A program made the position numbers and the translations under genes. The notes beneath the pieces are model-generated. The model did not search any database and was not told where the DNA came from. It worked only from the letters and a program-made list of their open reading frames with translations. Below are positions 1 through 13,454 of a stretch of 16,112 nucleotides of DNA, in pieces. Origin of the DNA: Pseudomonadota bacterium (GTDB lineage Bacteria > Pseudomonadota > Alphaproteobacteria > Rhizobiales > Devosiaceae); NCBI GenBank assembly GCA_023433775.1, contig JAEYTY010000036.1, positions 1-16,112 on the forward strand, written 5' to 3'. Each line of letters starts with the position of its first letter. The stretch's first letter is position 1.

Positions 1-2454
<2,454 letters not shown>

Positions 2455-2486
2455 TCCGGCACTTCCTACCCCCATTCACTTCCTGA

Positions 2487-2511
2487 GGGAGCAGGGCGCT
2501 GGCCCGCTCCC
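2487..2511 (+). promoter_or_regulatory. rpoB-rpoC intergenic RNA hairpin
   Basis: GGGAGC (2487-2492), a bulged A, then GGGC (2494-2497) pairs with GCCC (2502-2505) and GCTCCC (2506-2511) around a GCTG tetraloop, making a 10-bp GC-rich stem. Below a tandem GA/GA mismatch the helix continues with TTCCT (2480-2484) against AGGAA (2514-2518). No T-tract follows; the rpoC ribosome binding site begins at 2521. It is therefore not an intrinsic terminator. A processing site, mRNA stabiliser or initiation modulator is inferred. Confidence 0.6.
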
Positions 2512-2520
2512 GAAGGAAAG

Positions 2521-2525
2521 AGGAG
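2521..2525 (+). promoter_or_regulatory. rpoC ribosome binding site
   Basis: AGGAG lies 7 nt before ATG 2533, inside the purine-rich stretch AAAGAGGAGAGA. This spacing picks ATG 2533 over the adjacent in-frame TTG 2530. The basal helix of the intergenic hairpin ends at 2518, just upstream. Confidence 0.75.
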
Positions 2526-2532
2526 AGAATTG

Positions 2533-6717
<4,185 letters not shown>

Positions 6718-6740
6718 GGCAGGGCATATCGCAGAAATTG

Positions 6741-6764
6741 GAAAGGGGCCTTCGGGCCCCTTTC
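6741..6764. terminator. Intrinsic terminator after rpoC, probably shared with the convergent reductase gene
   Basis: GAAAGGGGCC (6741-6750) pairs perfectly with GGCCCCTTTC (6755-6764) around a TTCG loop. With the C-G closing pair this is the extra-stable cUUCGg tetraloop. On the + strand the 3' flank is TGTTTC, a modest T-rich tract. The reductase stop codon (6770-6772) lies 5 nt from the other side of the stem, so the same hairpin probably ends both converging transcripts. Confidence 0.85.
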
Positions 6765-6769
6765 TGTTT

Positions 6770-7612
6770 CTAGAACATGTGATTGTTGTCGTTGGGTTTG
6801 GGCAAGGTCTTGCCGTCGGGACGGTCGAGTTCATCGATGGGGCTCATATCATCCTCGCTCAAAGAAAAATCCCAGACATCGAAATTGTCCGCGGCCCGTT
6901 CCGGTTTGCTGGTCTTGGGTAGCGGGATCAGATTTTGCTGCAGGTGCCAGCGGATCATCACCTGCGCCGGCGATTTTCCATGTGCCTCGCCGATTTCCCG
7001 GAGCAGGGGAAATTCAAGCAATTTGGACTTGTTGCCTCCAAGCGGGCTGTAGCATTCGATTTGGATATTGTGCTCCTGATGGAATGCCCGGATATCGCGC
7101 TGCTGATAGGCGGGATGCAGTTCAAGCTGGTTGACTGCTGGCACAACTCCGGTCTCGTCCATGATCCGCTCCAGATGCTCGGGCAGGAAATTTGAGACGC
7201 CGATCGACTTGACCTTGCCTTGTTTGCGCGCCTCGACCAAGGCTTTCCAGGTTTCGGAATAAAGGTCATGCGCCGGGGCGGGCCAGTGAATGAGAAACAG
7301 GTCGAGATAGTCGATTTCGAGTCGTTTCAGGGAATCATCGAGCGAGCGCAGCGCTTTGTCATAACCCTGATGACTGTTGCGCAGTTTCGACGTCACGAAG
7401 ACCTCGTCGCGCGACAGATCGCTCTGCTTCAGCGCCCGGCCGACGCCGGCTTCATTGTCATATCCCTGAGCGGTGTCGATATGGCGGTAACCCGCATCGA
7501 GTGCGGCCTGCACTACCATGGGGGTGTCTTTTTCCGGCAGCCGCCAGACTCCGAAGCCGAGCTGGGGGATTGCATTGCCGTCATTGAGCGCAATTCGTGG
7601 GTTTTCCTGCAT
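6770..7612 (-). CDS. Aldo/keto reductase, AKR5-like (2,5-diketo-gluconate reductase type)
   Basis: A soluble NADPH-dependent carbonyl reductase of 280 residues, the usual size for the single (beta/alpha)8-barrel family. The full catalytic tetrad is visible: Asp46 in HIDTAQ, Tyr51 in GYDNE, Lys76 in TSKL and His109 in LIHW. Cofactor residues are also present: SN at 140-141, Gln162, and the 2'-phosphate-binding segment LPKTSKPER (231-239) with Lys233, Arg239 and Asn243, which favours NADPH. ATG at 7612 has AAGGAGG on the minus strand 10 nt upstream. There is no signal peptide. It is a lone antisense gene between rpoC and rpsL, with its stop beside the rpoC terminator. Codons such as TCA, CGA, GTA and CAA, nearly absent from its neighbours, show weaker expression or later arrival. 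The physiological substrate cannot be read from sequence; stress-related aldehyde or keto-sugar reduction is only a family-level guess. Confidence 0.93.
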   Translation of the reverse strand: MQENPRIALNDGNAIPQLGFGVWRLPEKDTPMVVQAALDAGYRHIDTAQGYDNEAGVGRALKQSDLSRDEVFVTSKLRNSHQGYDKALRSLDDSLKRLEIDYLDLFLIHWPAPAHDLYSETWKALVEARKQGKVKSIGVSNFLPEHLERIMDETGVVPAVNQLELHPAYQQRDIRAFHQEHNIQIECYSPLGGNKSKLLEFPLLREIGEAHGKSPAQVMIRWHLQQNLIPLPKTSKPERAADNFDVWDFSLSEDDMSPIDELDRPDGKTLPKPNDNNHMF

Positions 7613-7654
7613 GGTCCTCGGGCCTCCTTGCTTTAGAAACGTAACGGACGGGGT

Positions 7655-7685
7655 GATATGTGGCTCCAGTGGAGCGGCATCACAA
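7655..7685 (-). promoter_or_regulatory. Candidate reductase promoter with dyad in a 19-nt spacer
   Basis: Read on the minus strand, TTGTGA (plus 7685-7680) and CATATC (plus 7660-7655) are separated by 19 nt. The spacer holds the perfect palindrome GCTCCA-C-TGGAGC (plus 7663-7675) almost at its centre. Both hexamers are weak matches (4/6 and 3/6). The transcript would start about 36 nt before the reductase ATG. A long spacer with a central dyad is the layout of MerR-family-controlled promoters, but no regulator gene is in the window. Confidence 0.3.
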
Positions 7686-7704
7686 AATCAGGGCAGGGGG
7701 CGAC

Positions 7705-7730
7705 TGGACGGATTGGATTACATCCGTCCA
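7705..7730. repeat. Inverted repeat 9-8-9, operator-like
   Basis: TGGACGGAT (7705-7713) and ATCCGTCCA (7722-7730) are perfect reverse complements around the 8-nt spacer TGGATTAC. No T-tract follows on either strand, so a terminator is unlikely. It lies about 95-120 bp upstream of the reductase start and about 100 bp upstream of the proposed str promoter. Inferred to be a transcription factor site. Confidence 0.5.
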
Positions 7731-7756
7731 ATTGCACGCGGTTCGCGCCTGCGACA

Positions 7757-7776
7757 CTTGTACCGGTCGGTGCAAG
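7757..7776. repeat. Inverted repeat 9-2-9 with one mismatch, operator-like
   Basis: CTTGTACCG (7757-7765) faces CGGTGCAAG (7768-7776) across GT. The halves are complementary except at the fifth position. As RNA it could also form an 8-bp stem (one G-U pair) with a GGTC loop. A TTTTT run at 7790-7794 is too far from the stem for a classical terminator. It may be a dimeric repressor or activator site. Confidence 0.4.
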
Positions 7777-7806
7777 GCTGGCCTTCGGATTTTTCACGAA
7801 AGAATC

Positions 7807-7835
7807 CTTGACGGGGCCCGGTATCAGCACTAAAC
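7807..7835 (+). promoter_or_regulatory. Candidate str operon promoter
   Basis: CTTGAC (7807-7812) is a perfect match to the alphaproteobacterial -35 consensus. After exactly 17 nt comes CTAAAC (7830-7835), 4/6 to the CTATAT -10. Transcription would start near 7842, giving a leader of roughly 240 nt before rpsL. A second weaker candidate is TTGTCA (7863-7868), N17, CTAGCG (7886-7891). Since rpoC is closed by a terminator and the reductase runs the other way, the str genes need a promoter in this region. Confidence 0.5.
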
Positions 7836-8081
7836 AGCGCCTACCTTAGCGGTCGGTCGTGATTGTCACACCGGGTCCCTGCCACCTAGCGCGGGAATCC
7901 AGGGCAATCAAACACACTGTCGGGTAACTAGACGACGCAAATCCTTGTGCGCATGACTGCTGCCGAAAGGCGGGTGGTCCGCTGCAATTAAGGCGCCGCC
8001 GTATCCCTTATGGGGTCGGGCGAGCGCCGCTTTGGTTTGCTTGTGTAGACCGTAAACTTTTTGGACGATGGAAAGAGCGCA
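7836..8081 (+). other. Long 5' leader region of rpsL, no gene seen
   Basis: No convincing coding frame is present. Small structures are visible: CTGCC-GAAA-GGCGG (7960-7973, one G-U pair, GNRA-type loop), overlapped by an alternative GCGG/CCGC stem (7970-7982). Nothing matches a riboswitch I recognise. The rpsL ribosome binding site at the end is GGAAAG. Confidence 0.4.
8070..8075 (+). promoter_or_regulatory. rpsL ribosome binding site
   Basis: GGAAAG lies 6 nt before ATG 8082, a modest Shine-Dalgarno. It decides for ATG 8082 rather than the in-frame TTG at 8061, which would add seven residues absent from the family. Confidence 0.6.
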
Positions 8082-8453
8082 ATGCCCACCATTAATCAGC
8101 TGATCCGCAAACCACGCGCCAGCAAGCCAAAGCGGAACAAAGTTCCCGCCATGGAAGCAAATCCGCAGAAGCGCGGCGTATGCTCCCGTGTGTACACGAC
8201 GACCCCCAAGAAGCCGAACTCGGCCCTGCGTAAGGTTGCCAAGGTTCGTCTGACCAACCAGCGTGAAGTGATTTCCTACATCCCCGGTGAAGGTCACAAC
8301 CTTCAGGAGCACTCTGTTGTGCTCATCCGTGGCGGCCGCGTTCGCGACTTGCCGGGTGTTCGCTATCATGTGCTCCGCGGCGTTCTCGACACGCAGAGCG
8401 TCAAGGATCGCAAGCAGCGCCGTTCGAAGTACGGCGCGAAGCGTCCGAAGTAA
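8082..8453 (+). CDS. rpsL: 30S ribosomal protein S12
   Basis: Decoding-centre protein, 123 residues, exactly the usual alphaproteobacterial length from MPTINQLIRKPR. The loop TTTPKKPNSALRK carries Lys43 (Met = 1), the major streptomycin position, in wild-type form. The second loop reads GGRVRDLPG: residue 88 is Arg (CGC, 8343-8345) where E. coli and many alphaproteobacteria have Lys. Asp89, the RimO methylthiolation site, is kept. TNQREVISYIPGE replaces the commoner TNGFEV form. It is the first gene of the str operon; the rpsG ribosome binding site overlaps its stop. No TTA, CTA or TCA codons occur. Confidence 0.99.
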   Translation: MPTINQLIRKPRASKPKRNKVPAMEANPQKRGVCSRVYTTTPKKPNSALRKVAKVRLTNQREVISYIPGEGHNLQEHSVVLIRGGRVRDLPGVRYHVLRGVLDTQSVKDRKQRRSKYGAKRPK

Positions 8454-8465
8454 GGAGATCGAGAT

Positions 8466-8936
8466 ATGTCCCGTCGTCACCGCGCCGAAAAACGCGATGT
8501 CATCCCGGATCCCAAGTTTGGCGATCTGGTTGTCACCAAGTTCATGAATTCCCTGATGAAGGACGGCAAGAAGTCTGCTGCCGAATCCATCGTCTATGGT
8601 GCTTTCGACATCGTCGAGAGCAAGACCAAGCAGGACCCGATCACCGTGTTCCACGGCGCCCTGGACAATATCCGTCCGGCGGTTGAAGTGCGTTCGCGCC
8701 GCGTTGGCGGTGCGACCTATCAGGTTCCGGTTGAAGTCCGTGCCGACCGTCAGCAGGCCCTGGCCATCCGCTGGCTCATCGACAGCGCCCGCAAGCGTGG
8801 TGAAAACACCATGCGCGAGCGTCTCTCCGGCGAGCTCATGGATGCCATGAATGGCCGTGGTCAGGCCGTCAAGAAGCGCGAAGATACGCACCGTATGGCT
8901 GACGCCAACCGTGCCTTCTCGCACTACCGCTGGTAG
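8466..8936 (+). CDS. rpsG: 30S ribosomal protein S7
   Basis: Primary 16S rRNA-binding protein that nucleates assembly of the 30S head; 156 residues, the standard short form. MSRRHRAEKR starts at ATG 8466 behind AAGGAG (8452-8457), spacing 8 nt, overlapping the rpsL stop. The conserved beta-hairpin and helix region GGATYQVPVEVRADRQQALA and the C-terminal DTHRMADANRAFSHYRW are clear. It ends in tandem stops TAG TAG (8934-8939). The second TAG is part of the fusA Shine-Dalgarno, suggesting tight coupling with fusA. In E. coli S7 is the autogenous repressor of this operon, acting at the rpsL-rpsG gap; here that gap is only 12 nt, so the E. coli target is not obviously present. Confidence 0.99.
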   Translation: MSRRHRAEKRDVIPDPKFGDLVVTKFMNSLMKDGKKSAAESIVYGAFDIVESKTKQDPITVFHGALDNIRPAVEVRSRRVGGATYQVPVEVRADRQQALAIRWLIDSARKRGENTMRERLSGELMDAMNGRGQAVKKREDTHRMADANRAFSHYRW

Positions 8937-8948
8937 TAGGAGCGCCCA

Positions 8949-11039
8949 ATGGCACGCGAATATCCAATTAATCTGTATCGTAACTTCGGCATCATGGCTC
9001 ACATCGATGCTGGCAAGACCACGACCACAGAACGCATTCTCTACTACACCGGCAAGTCCCATAAGATCGGCGAAGTCCATGACGGCGCCGCGACTATGGA
9101 CTGGATGGAGCAGGAGCAGGAACGCGGTATCACCATCACGTCCGCTGCCACCACTACGTTCTGGAAAGACCGTAACGGCACACAGCACCGCTTCAACATC
9201 ATCGACACCCCCGGCCACGTGGACTTCACTATTGAAGTCGAACGCTCGCTGCGCGTGCTCGACGGCGCTGTCACGCTGCTTGACGCCAATGCTGGTGTTG
9301 AGCCTCAGACGGAGACCGTCTGGCGCCAGGCCGACAAGTACCATGTTCCGCGTCTCATCTTCGTCAACAAGATGGATAAGATCGGCGCCGATTTCTATCG
9401 CTGCGTCGAGATGATCGGTTCGCGCCTCGGCGCCAAGGCCGTTCCTGTTCAGCTGCCGATTGGTTCTGAGAGCGAGTTCAAGGGCGTTGTTGATCTCATC
9501 GAGATGAATGCTCTGGTCTGGCGCAACGAAGAACTCGGTGCGCAGTGGGACGTTGTCGAAATTCCGGCTGACCTCAAGGAAAAGGCCGAAAAGTACCGCG
9601 AAGCCATGATCGAAGCAGCCGTCGAAATGGACGATGCTGCCATGGAAGCCTATCTCGAAGGCGAAGTACCGAACAACGACACCATCCGTCGCCTGCTGCG
9701 TCGTGGTGTGATCGATGCCAAGTTTTTCCTCGTGTTTGCTGGTTCCTCGTTCAAGAACAAGGGCGTGCAGCCCCTGCTGGACGGCGTGATCGACTTCCTG
9801 CCTTCGCCCGTCGATGTGCCGGCTATCCAGGGCATTGATGCCAAGACGGAAGAGCCGATCGAGCGTCATGCTGATGACAGCGAGCCGCTTTCGATGCTGG
9901 CCTTCAAGATCGCCAACGACCCGCACATGGGTTCGCTGACCTTCTGCCGCATCTATTCGGGTCACCTCGAAGCCGGTGTCAGCCTGGAAAATACCGTGAA
10001 GGGCAAGCGCGAGCGCGTTGGCCGCATGTTCCAGATGCACGCCAATAGCCGCGAGCAGATCACAGAAGCTTTCGCTGGTGACATCGTGGCTATCGTTGGT
10101 CTCAAGGATACCACCACTGGTGATACCCTGGCTCCCACGAACTCGCAGGTTATTCTCGAGCGCATGATCTTCCCGGATCCGGTTATCGACATCTCCGTCG
10201 AACCGAAGTCCAAGGCCGACCAGGAAAAGATGGGCCTCGCCCTCAACCGCCTGGCTGCCGAAGATCCGTCGTTCCGCGTCAAGACCGACGAAGAATCCGG
10301 CCAGACCATCATCTCGGGCATGGGCGAACTGCATCTCGACATTCTCGTCGACCGCATGAAGCGCGAGTTCAAGGTGGAAGCCAATATCGGTCAGCCACAG
10401 GTGGCTTACCGCGAGACCATCACGCGCAAGACCGAAAAAGACTACACCCACAAGAAGCAGTCTGGTGGTTCGGGTCAATTTGCCCGCATCAAGATCACTG
10501 TCGAGCCGGGTGAAGTCGGCAAAGGTCTGGAATTCGTCAATGCCATCGTCGGCGGTGCTGTTCCCAAGGAATATGTGCCCGGCGTGTCCAAGGGCGTGGA
10601 ATCGGTCATGGGCGCAGGCCCGCTGATCGGCTTCCCTGTCGTTGACGTTAAGGTGACCCTCACTGACGGTGCCTATCACGACGTTGACTCCTCGGTTCTG
10701 GCCTTCGAAATCGCCGGTCGTGCAGGCTTCCGTGAAGCCCTGCGTGAAGCCGGTCCGAAGATCCTCGAACCGATCATGAAGGTTGAAGTTGTCACGCCCG
10801 AGGATTACATGGGCGACGTCATCGGCGACCTTAACTCGCGTCGTGGGCAGATCCAGGGCACTGAAGGCCGTGGTGTTGTCCAGGTCGTGAATGCGTTTGT
10901 GCCGCTTGCAAACATGTTCGGGTATGTGAACTCGCTGCGCTCGATGAGCCAGGGTCGTGCACAATACACCATGGTGTTCGATCACTACGAACAGGTTCCG
11001 CAGGCTGTCGCCGACGAAGTTCAGGCCAAATACGCCTAA
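8949..11039 (+). CDS. fusA: Translation elongation factor G
   Basis: Ribosomal translocase GTPase, 696 residues (E. coli 704). G1 is AHIDAGKTT (17-25), switch I RGITITSA (59-66), G3 DTPGH (86-90) and G4 NKMD (140-143). Domain III has EDPSFRVKTDEESGQTIISGMGELHLDI. Domain IV contains the tip sequence HDVDSSVLAFEIAGRAGF, and domain V ends in a conserved SQGRAQYTMVFDHYE. This is the canonical single-copy EF-G type, with no tetracycline-protection or mitochondrial features. ATG 8949 has AGGAG at 8938-8942 with a 6-nt gap, only 12 nt after the rpsG TAG. It shares one reading frame with rpsL and rpsG. No TTA, CTA or TCA codons, as expected for a highly expressed gene. Confidence 0.99.
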   Translation: MAREYPINLYRNFGIMAHIDAGKTTTTERILYYTGKSHKIGEVHDGAATMDWMEQEQERGITITSAATTTFWKDRNGTQHRFNIIDTPGHVDFTIEVERSLRVLDGAVTLLDANAGVEPQTETVWRQADKYHVPRLIFVNKMDKIGADFYRCVEMIGSRLGAKAVPVQLPIGSESEFKGVVDLIEMNALVWRNEELGAQWDVVEIPADLKEKAEKYREAMIEAAVEMDDAAMEAYLEGEVPNNDTIRRLLRRGVIDAKFFLVFAGSSFKNKGVQPLLDGVIDFLPSPVDVPAIQGIDAKTEEPIERHADDSEPLSMLAFKIANDPHMGSLTFCRIYSGHLEAGVSLENTVKGKRERVGRMFQMHANSREQITEAFAGDIVAIVGLKDTTTGDTLAPTNSQVILERMIFPDPVIDISVEPKSKADQEKMGLALNRLAAEDPSFRVKTDEESGQTIISGMGELHLDILVDRMKREFKVEANIGQPQVAYRETITRKTEKDYTHKKQSGGSGQFARIKITVEPGEVGKGLEFVNAIVGGAVPKEYVPGVSKGVESVMGAGPLIGFPVVDVKVTLTDGAYHDVDSSVLAFEIAGRAGFREALREAGPKILEPIMKVEVVTPEDYMGDVIGDLNSRRGQIQGTEGRGVVQVVNAFVPLANMFGYVNSLRSMSQGRAQYTMVFDHYEQVPQAVADEVQAKYA

Positions 11040-11042
11040 AAA

Positions 11043-11085
11043 CAGCGCAATCTAGAAACTCAACTGAATGTCGGCCTTTGCGCTG
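11043..11085 (+). promoter_or_regulatory. fusA-tuf intergenic inverted repeat
   Basis: CAGCGCAA (11043-11050) and TTGCGCTG (11078-11085) are perfect complements around a 27-nt loop, filling most of the 65-nt gap. The stem starts 4 nt after the fusA stop and ends 8 nt before the tuf GGAGA. No T-tract follows, so it is not an intrinsic terminator. A processing or stability element is inferred. Confidence 0.45.
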
Positions 11086-11104
11086 ACGAATTTGGAGAAA
11101 AGCG

Positions 11105-12295
<1,191 letters not shown>

Positions 12296-12310
12296 TCGTC
12301 CTAGAGACAT

Positions 12311-12338
12311 TCGCGGCGCGCGATTGAGCGCGCCGCGA
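12311..12338 (+). terminator. Terminator or attenuator hairpin between tuf and rpsJ
   Basis: TCGCGGCGCGC (12311-12321) pairs perfectly with GCGCGCCGCGA (12328-12338) around the loop GATTGA: an 11-bp, almost all-GC stem. It is followed by TCCATTTTGTC, a weak and interrupted T-tract. It lies 15 nt after the tuf stop and 24 nt before the rpsJ ATG. It is probably a partial terminator that lowers S10 transcription relative to tuf, since no room remains for a full promoter between it and rpsJ. Confidence 0.7.
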
Positions 12339-12362
12339 TCCATTTTGTCAGGATTTGAGAAG

Positions 12363-12671
12363 ATGAACGGTCAGAATATTCGCATCCGCCTCAAGGCGTT
12401 TGACCACCGCGTGCTCGATACGTCGACCCGCGAGATCGTCAACACTGCCAAGCGTACGGGTGCTCAGGTTCGCGGTCCTATCCCGCTGCCGACCCGTATC
12501 GACAAGTTCACCGTCAACCGCTCGCCCCATATCGATAAGAAGGCGCGTGAGCAGTTTGAGATCCGGACCCACAAGCGTCTGCTCGACATTGTGGACCCGA
12601 CTCCCCAGACGGTCGATGCACTTATGAAGCTCGATCTCGCCGCCGGTGTCGACGTCGAAATCAAGCTCTAA
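12363..12671 (+). CDS. rpsJ: 30S ribosomal protein S10 (NusE)
   Basis: Small-subunit head protein that also acts as NusE in antitermination complexes and links NusG to the ribosome. It has 102 residues, the family length. MNGQNIRIRLKAFDHRVLD begins at ATG 12363; AGGA at 12350-12353 is 9 nt upstream. An in-frame TTG at 12324 lies in the loop of the preceding hairpin and would add 13 non-conserved residues, so it is rejected. The conserved loop GPIPLPTRIDKFTVNRSPHIDKKAREQFEIRTHKR is intact in sequence order, as is the C-terminus GVDVEIKL. First gene of the S10 operon. Confidence 0.98.
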   Translation: MNGQNIRIRLKAFDHRVLDTSTREIVNTAKRTGAQVRGPIPLPTRIDKFTVNRSPHIDKKAREQFEIRTHKRLLDIVDPTPQTVDALMKLDLAAGVDVEIKL

Positions 12672-12687
12672 CTAAGAGTTTCCGCGC

Positions 12688-12726
12688 CTGCCGCTAAAAG
12701 GGTCCTCTGAAACCATGACCCGGCAG
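12688..12726 (+). promoter_or_regulatory. Bulged hairpin upstream of rplC
   Basis: CTGCC (12688-12692) pairs with GGCAG (12722-12726), and GGGTC (12700-12704) pairs with GACCC (12717-12721). The result is a continuous 10-bp helix broken only by a 7-nt one-sided bulge, GCTAAAA, with a 12-nt apical loop. It ends 26 nt before the rplC ATG. An asymmetric bulged stem of this kind is reminiscent of ribosomal-protein binding sites; a regulatory role is inferred, not shown. Confidence 0.4.
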
Positions 12727-12752
12727 AGCGCCAAATGAGAAGGTAATTACCG

Positions 12753-13454
12753 ATGCGTTCTGGATTGATCGCACAGAAGCTGGGCATGACCCGCATTTTC
12801 ACAGAGGACGGCTCGCACGTTCCTGTGACGGTGCTGAGCCTGCAGAACTGCCAGGTGGTGGGCCAGCGTACCGTGGAAAAAGACGGCTATACTGCCCTGC
12901 AGCTCGGCGCTGGTCAGGCCAAGGCCAAGAATATCGGCAAGGCCCAGCGTGGCCAGTTTGCCGTGGCTAAGGTTGAGCCCAAGCGCCAGGTGACGGAGTT
13001 CCGCGTTGATGCTGACAACCTCATCGAGGTTGGCGCGACGCTGAAGGCCGACCATTTCCTGGAAGGCCAGCTTGTGGACGTCACCGGCACCTCCATCGGT
13101 AAGGGTTTTGCCGGCGGTATGAAGCGCTGGAATTTTGGCGGTCTGCGCGCCTCGCACGGTGTGTCCGTGTCGCACCGTTCGATCGGTTCGACCGGTGGCC
13201 GTCAGGACCCGGGCAAGACCTTCAAGAACAAGAAGATGCCGGGCCATATGGGCGATCGTCGCATCACCACGCAGAACGTCAAGGTCGTCCGGACCGATGT
13301 TGAGCGTGGCCTGATCATGATCCAGGGTTCGGTTCCAGGTGCCAAGGGCGCGTGGATCATGGTCAAGGACGCCGTCAAGAAGCCTGCTCCCACGAACGCT
13401 GCCTTCCCGGGTTCGTTCGAGGCCGCTTCTGCCAGTGCGGGGGAAGCGAAGTAA
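12753..13454 (+). CDS. rplC: 50S ribosomal protein L3
   Basis: Early-assembly 23S-binding protein near the peptidyl-transferase centre. It has 233 residues, longer than E. coli (209) mainly through an Ala/Ser/Pro-rich C-terminal tail after VKDAVKKPAP, which I believe is common in alphaproteobacteria. The core loop SHGVSVSHRSIGSTGGRQDPGK points towards the peptidyl-transferase centre and contains Gln151, the equivalent of the PrmB methylation site. ATG 12753 has GAGAAGG 9 nt upstream. The stop TAA 13452-13454 directly abuts the rplD ATG, so the two are probably translationally coupled. No TTA, CTA or TCA codons. Confidence 0.98.
   Translation: MRSGLIAQKLGMTRIFTEDGSHVPVTVLSLQNCQVVGQRTVEKDGYTALQLGAGQAKAKNIGKAQRGQFAVAKVEPKRQVTEFRVDADNLIEVGATLKADHFLEGQLVDVTGTSIGKGFAGGMKRWNFGGLRASHGVSVSHRSIGSTGGRQDPGKTFKNKKMPGHMGDRRITTQNVKVVRTDVERGLIMIQGSVPGAKGAWIMVKDAVKKPAPTNAAFPGSFEAASASAGEAK

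Noticed and set aside
7777..7794. Possible terminator: AAGG/CCTT mini-stem followed by TTTTT
   Set aside because: The stem is only 4 bp, and no + strand gene lies upstream that would need terminating.
7953..7991. Twelve-residue frame (MTAAERRVVRCN) in the rpsL leader
   Set aside because: No Shine-Dalgarno and no attenuator-type codon run, so no support as a leader peptide.
8061..8081. Longer rpsL start at TTG 8061
   Set aside because: Would add seven residues absent from S12 proteins; ATG 8082 gives the exact family length and has GGAAAG upstream.
7908..10985. A 1025-codon open frame on the minus strand opposite rpsL-rpsG-fusA
   Set aside because: Its codons align exactly with the sense codons, so its openness follows from the lack of TTA, CTA and TCA in the sense genes. 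The translation resembles no protein I know and the sense genes are unquestionable.
12324..12362. Longer rpsJ start at TTG 12324
   Set aside because: The codon lies in the loop and 3' arm of the tuf-rpsJ hairpin and the extra residues are not S10-like.
12715..12738. Seven-residue upstream frame (MTRQSAK) before rplC, its stop touching the rplC Shine-Dalgarno
   Set aside because: No ribosome binding site precedes it and its ATG lies in the predicted hairpin. Too short to distinguish from chance.
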